Positions 21,201-30,611 of a DNA stretch of 64,000 nucleotides are shown in pieces (position 1 is the stretch's first letter; every line of letters begins with the position of its first letter). The notes under the pieces were generated by a model. That model had not been told where the DNA came from and searched no databases. It worked only from the letters and a program-made list of their open reading frames with translations. The stretch comes from Propionivibrio sp. (GTDB lineage: Bacteria; Pseudomonadota; Gammaproteobacteria; Burkholderiales; Rhodocyclaceae), in the NCBI GenBank assembly GCA_016705685.1, contig JADJLB010000001.1:558001-622000 (forward strand), read 5' to 3'. The translations under genes were made by a program, and so were the position numbers.

Positions 21201-21590
21201 ATGCCACCGAACAAGCCACCAACTTCCCGCCTCGATCAGGTCGTTGCCGACGCGATTCGCAATCGTCAGTCGCGCGAAGCCGGCTATCGTGAGCAGGCGC
21301 TGAAGATCTATCCATGGATCTGCGGACGTTGCGCGCGAGAATTCGTGCGTGAAAACTTGCAGCAGCTTACCGTGCATCACAAGGATCACAACCACGACAA
21401 CAACCCCACGGATGGCAGCAACTGGGAACTGTTGTGTCTTTATTGCCACGACAACGAGCATTCGCGGGAAAGTGATGCCGAAGCGGCACGCCAGGCAGGA
21501 GCCGGTTTCGGCAATAAGGTCGAGGTGAGTCGGGCCACCGCTCAGCCCTTTGCCAATCTGAAGGATCTGCTCAGTAAAAAGCAGCAGTGA
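21201..21590 (+). CDS. yajD: HNH nuclease family protein YajD
   Basis: A 129-residue protein closely matching E. coli YajD: SREAGYREQALKIYPWICGRC, then the HNH core LTVHHKDHNHDNNPTDGSN, then WELLCLYCHDNEHS. Two CxxC pairs (CGRC and CLYC) and the HH motif form the zinc and catalytic site. Predicted HNH endonuclease of unknown target. The frame is open 15 codons upstream, but ATG 21201 gives the family N-terminus. Confidence 0.9.
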   Translation: MPPNKPPTSRLDQVVADAIRNRQSREAGYREQALKIYPWICGRCAREFVRENLQQLTVHHKDHNHDNNPTDGSNWELLCLYCHDNEHSRESDAEAARQAGAGFGNKVEVSRATAQPFANLKDLLSKKQQ

Positions 21591-21650
21591 GCACGGTGTA
21601 CTTCGCTCAACCGGCAATCAAATGAAACAAATTTTGGAGGAGGTATTTGC

Positions 21651-22631
21651 ATGAACACGCTTATCAGGCACATCGCGGCGCTCGGACTTCTTGCGCTCAT
21701 GAGCTTCGCGCCGCTGGCCCAGGCCGAGGCGCCTCAGCTTCAAACCCAGGTGCCGGGCTATTACCGCAGCCAGCTTGGCCAGTTTGAAATCACGGCGCTC
21801 TACGATGGCATGATCGAGCTGGATACCAAGCTGCTGAAAAATACCAGCGCCGCCGAACTGCAAGTTCTGCTGGCGCGGATGTTTGTCGGCAATCCGAAGA
21901 TGCAGACGGCGGTCAATGCCTATCTGATCAACACCGGCAGTCATCTGGTGCTGGTCGATACCGGTGCCGCCAAACTGTTTGGCCCGTCTCTGGGTTATGT
22001 GCTGCAGAACATGAAGGCTTCCGGCTATGAGCCTGAACAAGTCGATACGGTGATCATCACCCACCTGCATGCCGACCATATCGGCGGCCTGAATGATGCC
22101 AGTGGCAAGCCGCTTTTTACCAAGGCGAAGGTGCTAGTGGCGCAGGCGGATGGCGATTACTGGCTATCGCAAAAGGTCGCCGACGGCGCACCCACGGAAG
22201 TCCAGCCCTTCTTCAAGATGGCCCGCGACAGCGCAGCGCCTTATCTGGCGAGCGGACAATGGAACACCTTTACGCCGGGCAGCGTGCTGGTACCGGGCAT
22301 CGTGGCCGTCAAAGCCAATGGTCATACGCCGGGACATACGGCCTTTGCCGTCGAATCCGAAGGGCAGAAACTGCTGATCTGGGGGGATCTGGTGCACGCC
22401 CATGCCGTGCAGTTCGCCCGGCCCGGTGTTTCGATCGAATTCGACGTCGACCAGAAACAGGCCATCGCCACCCGGCGCGGCATCATGAAGGATGTGGCTG
22501 CAAGCAAGTCCCTAGTGGCCGGCATGCATCTGCCCTTTCCGGGCATCGGCCATGTCCGGGCGGATGGCAAGGGCCGTTACAGTTGGGTGCCGATTGAATT
22601 CGCACCGATGCCCAAGGCGGCAAATCAATGA
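21651..22631 (+). CDS. Exported MBL-fold metallo-hydrolase
   Basis: A 326-residue metallo-beta-lactamase-fold protein with a clear Sec signal peptide (hydrophobic residues about 8-20, cleavage after AQA at 23-25), so it is periplasmic. The zinc signature THLHADHIGG lies around residue 140; later metal ligands include NGHTPGHTAF and GDLVHAH. A very strong GGAGGAGG ribosome-binding site precedes the ATG. Related proteins act as lactonases or phosphodiesterases, but the substrate here cannot be read from sequence. It appears transcribed alone. Confidence 0.9.
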   Translation: MNTLIRHIAALGLLALMSFAPLAQAEAPQLQTQVPGYYRSQLGQFEITALYDGMIELDTKLLKNTSAAELQVLLARMFVGNPKMQTAVNAYLINTGSHLVLVDTGAAKLFGPSLGYVLQNMKASGYEPEQVDTVIITHLHADHIGGLNDASGKPLFTKAKVLVAQADGDYWLSQKVADGAPTEVQPFFKMARDSAAPYLASGQWNTFTPGSVLVPGIVAVKANGHTPGHTAFAVESEGQKLLIWGDLVHAHAVQFARPGVSIEFDVDQKQAIATRRGIMKDVAASKSLVAGMHLPFPGIGHVRADGKGRYSWVPIEFAPMPKAANQ

Positions 22632-22689
22632 GGCAAAGCGTCTGGTGACGGACCCGGTATAGTGTCGGCTTTTCCCGAATCCGCACACC

Positions 22690-23553
22690 ATGCCGTCCCT
22701 TAAAGCGCTCGCTCCTGTCCTCTTCGTATTCTTGTGGAGCACCGGTTTCATCGGCGCCAAATTCGGTCTGCCCTATGCCGATCCGCTGACCTTCCTGCTT
22801 GCCCGTTATATCCTGGTACTGGGCCTGATGACGACCTTCGCGCTGGTCACGCGTGCCAAGTGGCCGCGCGATCCACGACAGGTTCTTCATATCGGCGTCA
22901 CGGGCATCTTTGTGCACGCCTTTTATCTCGGCGGCGTCTTCATGTCGATCAAGCATGGCTTGCCGGCCGGAATAGCGGCGCTGGTGGTCGGCATGCAGCC
23001 CTTGCTGACCGCCTGTGGGGCGGGCTGGATGCTGGGCGAGCGCGTCAGCGTGAAGCAGTGGCTGGGGCTGGGGCTCGGTTTTGTTGGCGTGACGCTGGTC
23101 GTCGCCAACAAGCTGGGCGGTGTGCCTCTGCTTGCCATGATGATTCCAGCGATTGTTGCGCTGCTGGCGATTACCTTCGGAACCCTGTATCAGAAACGTT
23201 TCTGCCCGCACTTCGACCTGCGTAGCGGTGCTGTGATTCAGTTCCTGCCGGCAGCCGTGCTCACCATGATAGCGGCCAGCGCAACCGAAACCATGAGCAT
23301 TGACTGGACGCCGCATTTTGTCTTCGCTTTGCTCTGGCTGGTGCTGGTTCTTTCGTTTGGTGCGATCAGCCTGCTCAATGTGTTGATTCGCAGCGGCAGT
23401 GCGGTCAATGTCGCCCGGCTGTTCTATCTGACGCCGCCCAGCACCGCCATCATCGCCTGGGCCGTGTTCGATGAGACGCTGAGCGGCTTGGCGTTGGCTG
23501 GCATGGTTCTGGCCGTGGGCGGCGTCTATATGGCGCGGGACAACAGCAAATAA
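22690..23553 (+). CDS. EamA (DMT-superfamily) transporter
   Basis: A 287-residue inner-membrane protein with about ten hydrophobic segments arranged as two EamA repeats of five. It starts APVLFVFLWSTGFIGAKFGL, the typical first helix of the family, and ends with a VFDETLSGLALAGMVLAVGG-type final repeat. DMT members export metabolites or amino acids; the substrate is not predictable. Convergent with the sigma-54 regulator gene that ends 37 bases away. Confidence 0.9.
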   Translation: MPSLKALAPVLFVFLWSTGFIGAKFGLPYADPLTFLLARYILVLGLMTTFALVTRAKWPRDPRQVLHIGVTGIFVHAFYLGGVFMSIKHGLPAGIAALVVGMQPLLTACGAGWMLGERVSVKQWLGLGLGFVGVTLVVANKLGGVPLLAMMIPAIVALLAITFGTLYQKRFCPHFDLRSGAVIQFLPAAVLTMIAASATETMSIDWTPHFVFALLWLVLVLSFGAISLLNVLIRSGSAVNVARLFYLTPPSTAIIAWAVFDETLSGLALAGMVLAVGGVYMARDNSK

Positions 23554-23590
23554 ACGGGGACTGAAAATCGATCCGACCCGGACGTCGACT

Positions 23591-24937
23591 TCACTCCCGA
23601 AAATGGTCTGGGTCCAGCCCATGGCGGTTTAGTTTGTCATAGAGCGTCTTCTTTGGAAGGTGCAGCGCTTCGGCGGCTTCCGAAACATTGCCCTTGGCAT
23701 TTTGCAAGGCGTCGCGGATCAAACCGCGTTCGTAGTTTTCAAGCCGTGCGCCAAGCGATACGGATGCTGCCTGGATCGGCGCCAGTCCGTCGTCGATCGA
23801 CAGACAAAGCCGGTCGGCAACCGCCTTGAGTTCGCGCACGTTCCCCGGCCAGTCGTAGTGTTGCAATCGGAATATCTCCTGCTCGCCTAAGGTCGGAATC
23901 TCGCGATTGAAGCGCTGGCCAGCCTTGGACAGGAAATAGGTCATGAGCATGCCAATATCGTCGAGACGCTGTCGCAACGGCGGCAACTCGATCGTGACCA
24001 CGTTCAAACGGTAGTACAGGTCCGCGCGAAACGCCTCACGTTCCGACAGGCGCTTCAGGTCCGACTTGGTGGCTGCGACGATTCGGCACGTCACCGGAAC
24101 ACTGATATTGCTACCCAGACGTTCGACGCATCGTTCTTGAAGCACGCGCAGTAGTTTGACTTGCAGTGACAGCGGCATCGACTCTATTTCGTCGAGGAAG
24201 AGCGTCCCGTCGGCCGCGTATTCAATCTTGCCGATACGCCGCTTGTTCGCCCCGGTGAAGGCGCCCGTTTCATGCCCGAACATTTCGCTCTCGAAAACGG
24301 GCTCGGGCAAGGCGCCGCAATTGAGGGCAACAAAGGGGCCGCTGCGGCCGCTGCGGGCATGCAGCGCTTGCGCCACCACTTCCTTGCCTGTTCCTGTCTC
24401 GCCAAGAATGAGGACGTCGATGTCGGTCGCCGCCAGGGAATCGATCATACGAATGATCCGCTGGATTCCTTCCGACTGGCCGATCAGCGGATGCTCGGAC
24501 AGGCTATCCAACCGTTCGCGTAACGAGCGATTCTCCAGATGCAGATTGCGCTTTTCAAGGGCTCGCCGGACGACGTCGACCAGACGCGATGAGTTGAACG
24601 GCTTCTCGATGAAATCGTAGGCATTCGCCCGCATCGCTTGCACTGCCATGGTGACGTCGCCATGCCCGGTGATCAGAATGACCGGCAAGTCGCGATCGCG
24701 CTTCTGAATCTCGTCCAGCAATTCGAGGCCACTCATGCCGGCCATACGCACATCGCTGATGATCGCTGCAGGCAGGGCCTCGTCAAAAGCGGCCAAGGCC
24801 TGTTCGGCGCTGCGGAACGTGCGTACTGCGATGTCGGCCAGCTTCAGGGTTTGTTCGCAGGCGCGCAACACCGCTAAGTCATCGTCGATCAGGTAGACAA
24901 AATTGTGGGCTGTGCCGTCGCGCCCGGGTTCTTTCAT
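23591..24937 (-). CDS. dctD: Sigma-54-dependent response regulator, DctD type
   Basis: A 448-residue NtrC-family activator. Domains: receiver (about 12-125, phospho-Asp in AAIISDVRMAGMSG, Lys in EKPFNSSRL); AAA+ domain (about 145-370) with Walker A GETGTGKE, the sigma-54 contact motif GAFTGA and Walker B TLFLDEIESM; and a C-terminal Fis-type helix-turn-helix (NVSEAAEALHLPKKTLYDKL). The start overlaps the kinase stop (ATGA). It should activate the -24/-12 promoter found upstream of the TRAP operon at 30385-30399. The dctD symbol reflects architecture; the sensed compound is unknown. Confidence 0.9.
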   Translation of the reverse strand: MKEPGRDGTAHNFVYLIDDDLAVLRACEQTLKLADIAVRTFRSAEQALAAFDEALPAAIISDVRMAGMSGLELLDEIQKRDRDLPVILITGHGDVTMAVQAMRANAYDFIEKPFNSSRLVDVVRRALEKRNLHLENRSLRERLDSLSEHPLIGQSEGIQRIIRMIDSLAATDIDVLILGETGTGKEVVAQALHARSGRSGPFVALNCGALPEPVFESEMFGHETGAFTGANKRRIGKIEYAADGTLFLDEIESMPLSLQVKLLRVLQERCVERLGSNISVPVTCRIVAATKSDLKRLSEREAFRADLYYRLNVVTIELPPLRQRLDDIGMLMTYFLSKAGQRFNREIPTLGEQEIFRLQHYDWPGNVRELKAVADRLCLSIDDGLAPIQAASVSLGARLENYERGLIRDALQNAKGNVSEAAEALHLPKKTLYDKLNRHGLDPDHFRE

Positions 24938-26783
24938 GCTTTCTCCAGTACAACCGTGAATTCAGCTCCGCAGGGCTCCAGATTCCGGGCGTCGATTCTT
25001 CCGCCCAATTCGGCGACGATCATGCGAGAAATTGCCAGACCGAGACCCAGCCCCTGCCCCGATGTTTTGGTTGTAAAGAAGGGTTCGAACAAGCGGGGCA
25101 ACACGTCGGCGGCTATGCCTGGCCCGTGATCAATGATGGTGATTCTGACATGGCTGTTTTCGTTGGTCACGCAAACCTCGATGCGCTTTTCGCTTGCTTC
25201 CGCTACCGAATCCAGGCTATTGAGCAGTAGATTCACGATCACTTGCTCCAGTCGCTGCAGGTCGGCCCAGACCATCAGGCCGTCGTCGATTGGTGCCACA
25301 TCGATCTGTGCTCCAACCTGACGACGGCGGGTATCGACCAGCATCACGGCCTGGCGAATGACGTCACCAACGCGCACCTCAAGACGTTCCACCGTGGGCT
25401 TGCGGGCAAATGTCTTGATCTCGCCGACAATTTTCCCCATGCGGACGGCCATCTGCTTGATGAAACCGAGGTTCTCGCGCACATCGGTCAGCCGGCCCAT
25501 CTCCAATAGACTGACTGCATTATCTGTATAGGTGTGCAGCGCCGTTAGCGGCTGATTCACTTCATGACTGATGCCGGCGGCCATCTGGCCAAGAACCGCA
25601 AGCTTGCCGGCCTGAACGGCGCTGTCGCGAGTCTCGCGCAAAATGCTCTCGGTCGATTTTAGCGCCTCGATCTTGTCTCCAAGCGAGAGGTTGGCTGCCA
25701 GCAAATCAGTCGTTCGCTCGGCAATACGGTTTTCCAGTTCCGGTATTCCTGCTGCATCCGCGCTTCTGCCATCCGTCGTTCCTTGTATCGCCTGATACTC
25801 AGCCGGAAAAAGATCAGGGTCGAAAACAGGAGGGCCAGGGCAAATCCGGCGGCGGCTCCCGCCAGCAGGGCATTCTGATGTTCCTGTCGGGTTGGGGTCA
25901 GGAGAACGATCGACCAGCCCAGAGTTCCAGTGGGTACCGATTGAATTAGGTAATCCTGCGCCGGGGTCCCCGGCAAGGCGATTCTGATCGATTGATGTTC
26001 TTCCTGAAGTCGCAGCTTGATCTTGAGTGGCGGTTGCAGAACATCGTAGTATTGACGCGATGCTTCGAGTTGTCGTTTCGCCTCTGCATCCAGCGGAGCA
26101 AGCGTGTGATACTTCCACTTCGGAACCGACGTCAGAAAGATCACCCCATAAGCATCAACCAGCAGAACCAGGTCACCGCTGCGTGTGAACGCCGATTCGA
26201 AATCATCCAGACTGATCTTGACTGCCACCGCTCCGATGATTTCCCCCTTGTCTTTGATCGGCGCCGCCAGAAAATAACCCGGCTCGCCGGTTGTCACGCC
26301 TATGCCATAGAATCTGCCGAATCCGGTTTCCACAGCCTCGCGAAAGTAAGGGCGATACCCGTAATTTTTCCCGACGAAGGAGCTCTCCAGCGCGTAGTTG
26401 CTGGACGCCAGAGTCAGCCCTTTTCTGTTGAGCAAATAGACGGCATTGATATCCGCTCCATGCTTCACGCTAAGAAGGTAGCTATTGGCGCCATCTTGCA
26501 GGATCTTATTGTCAGGTCGCTTCAGCAAGGCCTTCAGTTGCTCTGACATGGCGAGAATCCGCGGCAGCGATTCGTTCCGCGAGAGAAGGGATTCCAGGCT
26601 GAGACGATAGAAATCGGCGCGCGGGCGCGATTGTTGCGCAAAGCTGTCGATTTGCCGCTCCAGCATCCATTTCTGCACACACCACCCGACCAGGACACAG
26701 ATAGCGATCGAGATCAGAATGCGCGCGCCCAGCCAACCCCAGACGTGCTCGTGGGGTGAAGCACTTTGGAGGGGAGTGCTCAT
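24934..26783 (-). CDS. dctB: Sensor histidine kinase, DctB type (one frameshift)
   Basis: Inner-membrane kinase partner of the adjacent regulator. The N-terminal piece (26783 to about 25746) has a transmembrane helix at about 18-38, a periplasmic double-Cache sensor (LNRKGLTLASSNYALESSFVGKNYG) and a second helix near 310-330. The C-terminal piece has a coiled coil (ELENRIAERTTDLLAANL), the HisKA box GQMAAGISHEVNQPLTALHT, and ATPase motifs NLLLNSLDSV, DHGPGIAADV and GLGLGLAIS. The frame breaks in MQQE/ELEN: one missing A next to plus-strand 25745-25748 (ATTC) explains it. Adding one base gives 1851 bp, 616 aa. Sequence error is the simplest cause. Confidence 0.88.
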
Positions 26784-26793
26784 GGACCTGGCA

Positions 26794-27186
26794 TCACGGA
26801 TCGGATCCGTTGCCTGATCGGCATCCCGTGATCATAATCGTTGCCGTTTCGGCGATCCCCGGCAGAAAATCAACGAGCGGTATGCAAGCGCCGTTGGTGC
26901 AGAATTCGTAACCTGCCGTGTAGGGCGAATGCGCGAGTGTCAGTACCGGCAGCGCTGCGACTTCCGGCCGGTAATGCCAGGCGCCGTCTCTTAACACGGC
27001 GTCGGGCGGGGGTTCCATGCCGGCACCGGTGCCTTTGATGCGCGCCTCGACAAGGTGCAGTTGATTTTCTTCGACACGCCAGTCTTCCTCCCAGCGGATC
27101 TTTTCGATCGAATGTGCCCAGGCCAGGGTAAAGGCCTGGATCGCCAGAGATGCCGTAATCGCCCCGGCGGCGAGGCAGAGTGACAT
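26794..27186 (-). CDS. DUF1850 domain-containing protein
   Basis: A 130-residue exported protein with an N-terminal hydrophobic signal or anchor (LAAGAITASLAIQAFTLAW). The DUF1850 body is marked by FTLAWAHSIEKIRWEEDW near the start and HSPYTAGYEFCTNGACIPL near the end. DUF1850 genes nearly always sit beside TAXI-type TRAP transporters, as here: its start overlaps the permease stop by one base, and the kinase gene starts 10 bases downstream. An accessory role in the transporter is inferred; no activity is known to me. Confidence 0.88.
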   Translation of the reverse strand: MSLCLAAGAITASLAIQAFTLAWAHSIEKIRWEEDWRVEENQLHLVEARIKGTGAGMEPPPDAVLRDGAWHYRPEVAALPVLTLAHSPYTAGYEFCTNGACIPLVDFLPGIAETATIMITGCRSGNGSDP

Positions 27187-29276
27187 CAGCGCCTGTGGCT
27201 GCGCAGCCAGTGCCAGATAATGAACGTGGCACCAACGGCAAAGCCGATCTCGTCGGTCACCGGCAGCGCAACGACCAGCGAAAAGGCAGCGGCGGCGGCC
27301 AAGAAGCGTTCGACCATGTTGAGCGCAGACCAGAGATAGCCGACCGCGGCGCTACCCCACAGAAGTATCGCCACCGTTGCCTTGAACACGATGTAGACGA
27401 CCGCGGCGATTGTGGGGTCACCCTGCATCATCAATGCCGGGTCGTAGACCGCCATGAATGGGATGACAAAACCGGCAATGGCGATCTGTGTCGCTTTGAA
27501 GCCGATCTTCATGGCCGGTGCCTTGGCAATCGATGCCGCGGCAAAGGCGGCGAGAGCCACCGGCGGCGTAAGATCGGCCATGATGCCGAAATAGAACACA
27601 AACATGTGGCTGACGATCAGGGGAACGCCCAGCTTAAGCAGGGCGGGCGCGGCGATCGAACTGGTGATAATGTAATTCGGGATGGTCGGAATACCCATGC
27701 CGAGGAGCAGGCAAACGATCATGGTCAGCAGAAGTGACAGGAACAGGCTGGTTTGCCCGATGTCGAGAATGTAGCCGGCGAAGTTCGACGCCGCCCCGGT
27801 CAGCGTCAAGACGCCGATGATGACGCCGACAATAGCGCAGGCAATGCCCACGCCCAGCGCCTGTTTGGCGCCATCGACCAGCCCCATTTTCATCATATGC
27901 AATGTCTTGTGCCCGCCCTTGACAAATGCATTGGCCAGGGTCAGCACTACGATAACGCCAAGCACCGGAACGATGCCCCACTTGGCGAACGACGCCGCAC
28001 CGAGTCCCAGTGCCACCCAGAACACGTAGCGCAATGCAGTAGCTGAAATTCGGGTGGCCAGCGCCGTCCCGAGAATGAGGATGGCGGTCAGCGCCAGCCC
28101 CATCATGCCCGAGAACATCGGGGTGAAGCCATGAAAGAGCATGTACACCAGCACGGCCAGCGGCAGCGCCAGATACCAGTGCTGCTTGAGCGCCAGCCAG
28201 GGGTTCGGGCACTCCTCCTTGGACAGGCCAAGCAATTTCAGGCGCCCGGCTTCCAGATGCACCATCCAGAAAGCCGTAAGGTAATAGAGCGCGGCGGGTA
28301 CGACCGCGGCTTTGACGATATCGGCATACGGAACGTTGAGTGTTTCAGCCATGATGAAGGCGACCGCGCCCATCACCGGGGGCATGATCTGGCCACCCAT
28401 CGACGAAGTTGCTTCGACCGCACCGGCAAAGACAGAGGTATATCCGAAACGTTTCATCAGCGGAATGGTGAACTGGCCAACGGTCAGTACATTGGCGACA
28501 CCCGAACCGGAAATCGTGCCCATCAACCCCGAGGAGATCACTGCCACCTTGGCCGGTCCGCCTTGCGCCTGACCGACAAGTCCGAGCGCCAAGGCGTTGA
28601 ACAGGCGGATCATGCCGGCATGTTCAAGGAAGGTGCCGAACAGGATGAACAGAAAGATGTAGGTTGCCGACACCAGTGTGGGAATGCCCAGAATTCCGTC
28701 GCTGCCAAGATAAAGCTGGCTGACGATCTGGTCGAAGCCGTAGCCGCGATGCGCGATCGACAGCGGCAGGTACTGACCGAAGAAGGCGTAGGCGAGAAAT
28801 GTTGCACAGACCAGCGGTAATGCCCAGCCCATAACCCGCCGCGCTGCTTCGAATACCAATACCGAAGCCAGCGTGGCGATCACCAGGTCAGTCGTGTTCG
28901 GGTCGCCCGCGCGTTCGATCAGGTCGGCCTCGAAAACGAAATGGTAGAAGCCCAGGGAAAAACCAGCCAGTGCCAGCAAGACATCCTGCCACGGCACAAC
29001 GCTGCGGCTCTTGCCCTTGCGTGCCGGGTAAAACACAAAGATGAGCATGACCAGGAAACTGACATGCAGTGCACGGACAACCAGGCTTGAAAAAGGATGA
29101 AATGCGGCAACGATGATCTGGTAGCCGGAAAAAGCCAATGCCGCCAGCATCGCCAGCCTGGCCGTCCAACCGGCCAGTTGGCGCTGATGCCCATGTTCCT
29201 CAAAATCGGAAGGTTCGGGATTTACTGGGTGCCGGTCTGTCATGCGTTCGCTCACCGAAAGTGTTGCAGGAGTCAT
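27186..29276 (-). CDS. TRAP transporter fused permease (TAXI type)
   Basis: Large membrane subunit that fuses the 4-helix (DctQ-like) and 12-helix (DctM-like) parts of a TRAP transporter, as is usual in TAXI systems. The DctM signatures GGQIMPPVMGAVAFIMAE and GMGIPTIPNYIITSS are clear. It should use a cation gradient to import the ligand captured by the TAXI binding protein encoded just upstream. The frame is open to a TTG at 29321; ATGs at 29276 and 29243 are both possible starts with weak ribosome-binding sites, and I chose the longer. Confidence 0.92.
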   Translation of the reverse strand: MTPATLSVSERMTDRHPVNPEPSDFEEHGHQRQLAGWTARLAMLAALAFSGYQIIVAAFHPFSSLVVRALHVSFLVMLIFVFYPARKGKSRSVVPWQDVLLALAGFSLGFYHFVFEADLIERAGDPNTTDLVIATLASVLVFEAARRVMGWALPLVCATFLAYAFFGQYLPLSIAHRGYGFDQIVSQLYLGSDGILGIPTLVSATYIFLFILFGTFLEHAGMIRLFNALALGLVGQAQGGPAKVAVISSGLMGTISGSGVANVLTVGQFTIPLMKRFGYTSVFAGAVEATSSMGGQIMPPVMGAVAFIMAETLNVPYADIVKAAVVPAALYYLTAFWMVHLEAGRLKLLGLSKEECPNPWLALKQHWYLALPLAVLVYMLFHGFTPMFSGMMGLALTAILILGTALATRISATALRYVFWVALGLGAASFAKWGIVPVLGVIVVLTLANAFVKGGHKTLHMMKMGLVDGAKQALGVGIACAIVGVIIGVLTLTGAASNFAGYILDIGQTSLFLSLLLTMIVCLLLGMGIPTIPNYIITSSIAAPALLKLGVPLIVSHMFVFYFGIMADLTPPVALAAFAAASIAKAPAMKIGFKATQIAIAGFVIPFMAVYDPALMMQGDPTIAAVVYIVFKATVAILLWGSAAVGYLWSALNMVERFLAAAAAFSLVVALPVTDEIGFAVGATFIIWHWLRSHRR

Positions 29277-29337
29277 CGAGAGATCCGGTCCCCGTGAGGC
29301 AGGCTGCAACCGGATCTGCAAGGGGTTGAGTGGGATG

Positions 29338-30291
29338 CTATTTCAGGAGTCCGACTTCACGGTAGTATTTTTCGGCACCGGGATGCAGTGGAGCCGGCGG
29401 GTGCTTGGCGGCGTTTTCCTTCTTGATCGCCTTGGCGGCGGCGTGTGCGGCAATCATCTGGTCGAGATTGTCATACATCGACTTGGTCATGGCGTAGGCG
29501 GTGTCGTTCGAAACGCCCGAATGCGTTACCAGATAGTTCTGGATCGCAATAGTCGCCACGTCGGTATCCTGCCCTTCGTAAGTCTTGGCTGGAATCGTTC
29601 CCGCCTGGAAAGCGGGGTCGTCGATTTTTGCCACGATGTCCGCTGGAATCGGAAGGAAAACGATTTTTTGCGAGGTCGCCAGATCACGCAAGGCGGCGAC
29701 GCCCAATCCGGACGAGAGCAGTGTGACATCAAGCTGGCGGTTCTTCATCAGTTCGACGGACTCGGCGTACGACAGATATTCGACGCGCGAGAAATCCGTG
29801 TAGCTCAGCCCCGCCGCCTTGAGAATTGCGCGTACGTTAAGCTCGGTTCCCGATTTCGGCGCACCGACCGAAATCCGCTTGCCCTTGATGTCGGCCAGCG
29901 ACTTGATTCCGGAATCGGCTGCCGCGACAAAGTGGATGTAGTTCGGATAGAGCGCCGATAAGGTGCGCAGTTTATTCAGCGGTGCTTTGAAACCCGCTTC
30001 TTCCTTGCCTTTCCAGGCGTCGGAAAGCGAGTCGCCCAGTGTAAAAGCCACTTCACCACGACCGGCCTGCAACAGGTTGAGGTTTTCCGCGCTGGCCTTG
30101 GTTGCTTGGACAGAGGTTTTGGACCCCGGCAGTACCTTGCCGTAGATTTGTGACAAGGAAACGCCCAGCGGATAATAAACCCCGCTTGTGCCGCCGGTCA
30201 GAATATTGATGAATTCGGCGGCCTGTGCCGAAAATGACACGCACAATAGGGTGGTGCCGATGGCCAGAGTACGGCGCAGTTTGTTTTTCAT
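29338..30291 (-). CDS. TAXI-family TRAP solute-binding protein
   Basis: A 317-residue periplasmic binding protein. Signal peptide MKNKLRRTLAIGTTLLCVSF with cleavage after SAQA, then AEFINILTGGTSGVYYPLG, the characteristic TAXI family start. ATG 30291 is chosen over an upstream in-frame start because it has an AGGAG ribosome-binding site 8 bases away and gives a complete signal peptide. It is the first gene of the operon (binding protein, permease, DUF1850, kinase, regulator). TAXI proteins are often linked to glutamate or dicarboxylates; the ligand here is unknown. Confidence 0.93.
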   Translation of the reverse strand: MKNKLRRTLAIGTTLLCVSFSAQAAEFINILTGGTSGVYYPLGVSLSQIYGKVLPGSKTSVQATKASAENLNLLQAGRGEVAFTLGDSLSDAWKGKEEAGFKAPLNKLRTLSALYPNYIHFVAAADSGIKSLADIKGKRISVGAPKSGTELNVRAILKAAGLSYTDFSRVEYLSYAESVELMKNRQLDVTLLSSGLGVAALRDLATSQKIVFLPIPADIVAKIDDPAFQAGTIPAKTYEGQDTDVATIAIQNYLVTHSGVSNDTAYAMTKSMYDNLDQMIAAHAAAKAIKKENAAKHPPAPLHPGAEKYYREVGLLK

Positions 30292-30384
30292 CGTGCAAGC
30301 TCCTGTAGAATTTATGAAGGGTGTCACTGGATTTGTCTTTCAAGGTCGAACCTTACGCGCGGTCCAGTCTGGAACAATTTAACC

Positions 30385-30399
30385 GCAAGACCCGTACCC
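30385..30399 (-). promoter_or_regulatory. Putative sigma-54 (-24/-12) promoter of the TRAP operon
   Basis: Read on the minus strand, GGGTACGGGTCTTGC matches the TGGCACG-N4-TTGC pattern: the invariant GG and GC are 10 bases apart, TTGC is perfect, and 5 of 7 bases match in the -24 half. It lies about 95 bp upstream of the TAXI gene start. The operon encodes its own sigma-54 activator, which makes a chance match less likely. Confidence 0.6.
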
Positions 30400-30513
30400 G
30401 GTGGGACAATTGCGGGTCGTTCATGCAATCGATTGATAAACAGGCGTTTATTTGTCGTTTCAGGACGCATGATTTGTCGCCGCGGGCGGTAGATCGGAAT
30501 CCGGCCTGCGGGT

Positions 30514-30531
30514 CGTGCGGACATCCGCACG
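30514..30531. promoter_or_regulatory. Dyad CGTGCGG-N4-CCGCACG, possible activator site
   Basis: A perfect inverted repeat with 7-bp arms and an ACAT centre lies about 115 bp upstream of the putative -24 box, the usual distance for an enhancer bound by an NtrC/DctD-type protein. From memory, GTGCG...CGCAC dyads resemble known DctD sites, but I cannot confirm this here. Confidence 0.5.
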
Positions 30532-30611
30532 TCAATCTCTGGGCCAATACCACCCGTGCTGCTCGTTATACTGTCTGTTGTTCACAGGAAGATTGTTACA
30601 GGCCGATTGCC

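Noticed and set aside
22483..23622. 379-codon open frame antisense to the EamA transporter gene
   Set aside because: Rich in Gln, His and Arg with no fold character, a typical mirror of a hydrophobic membrane protein gene.
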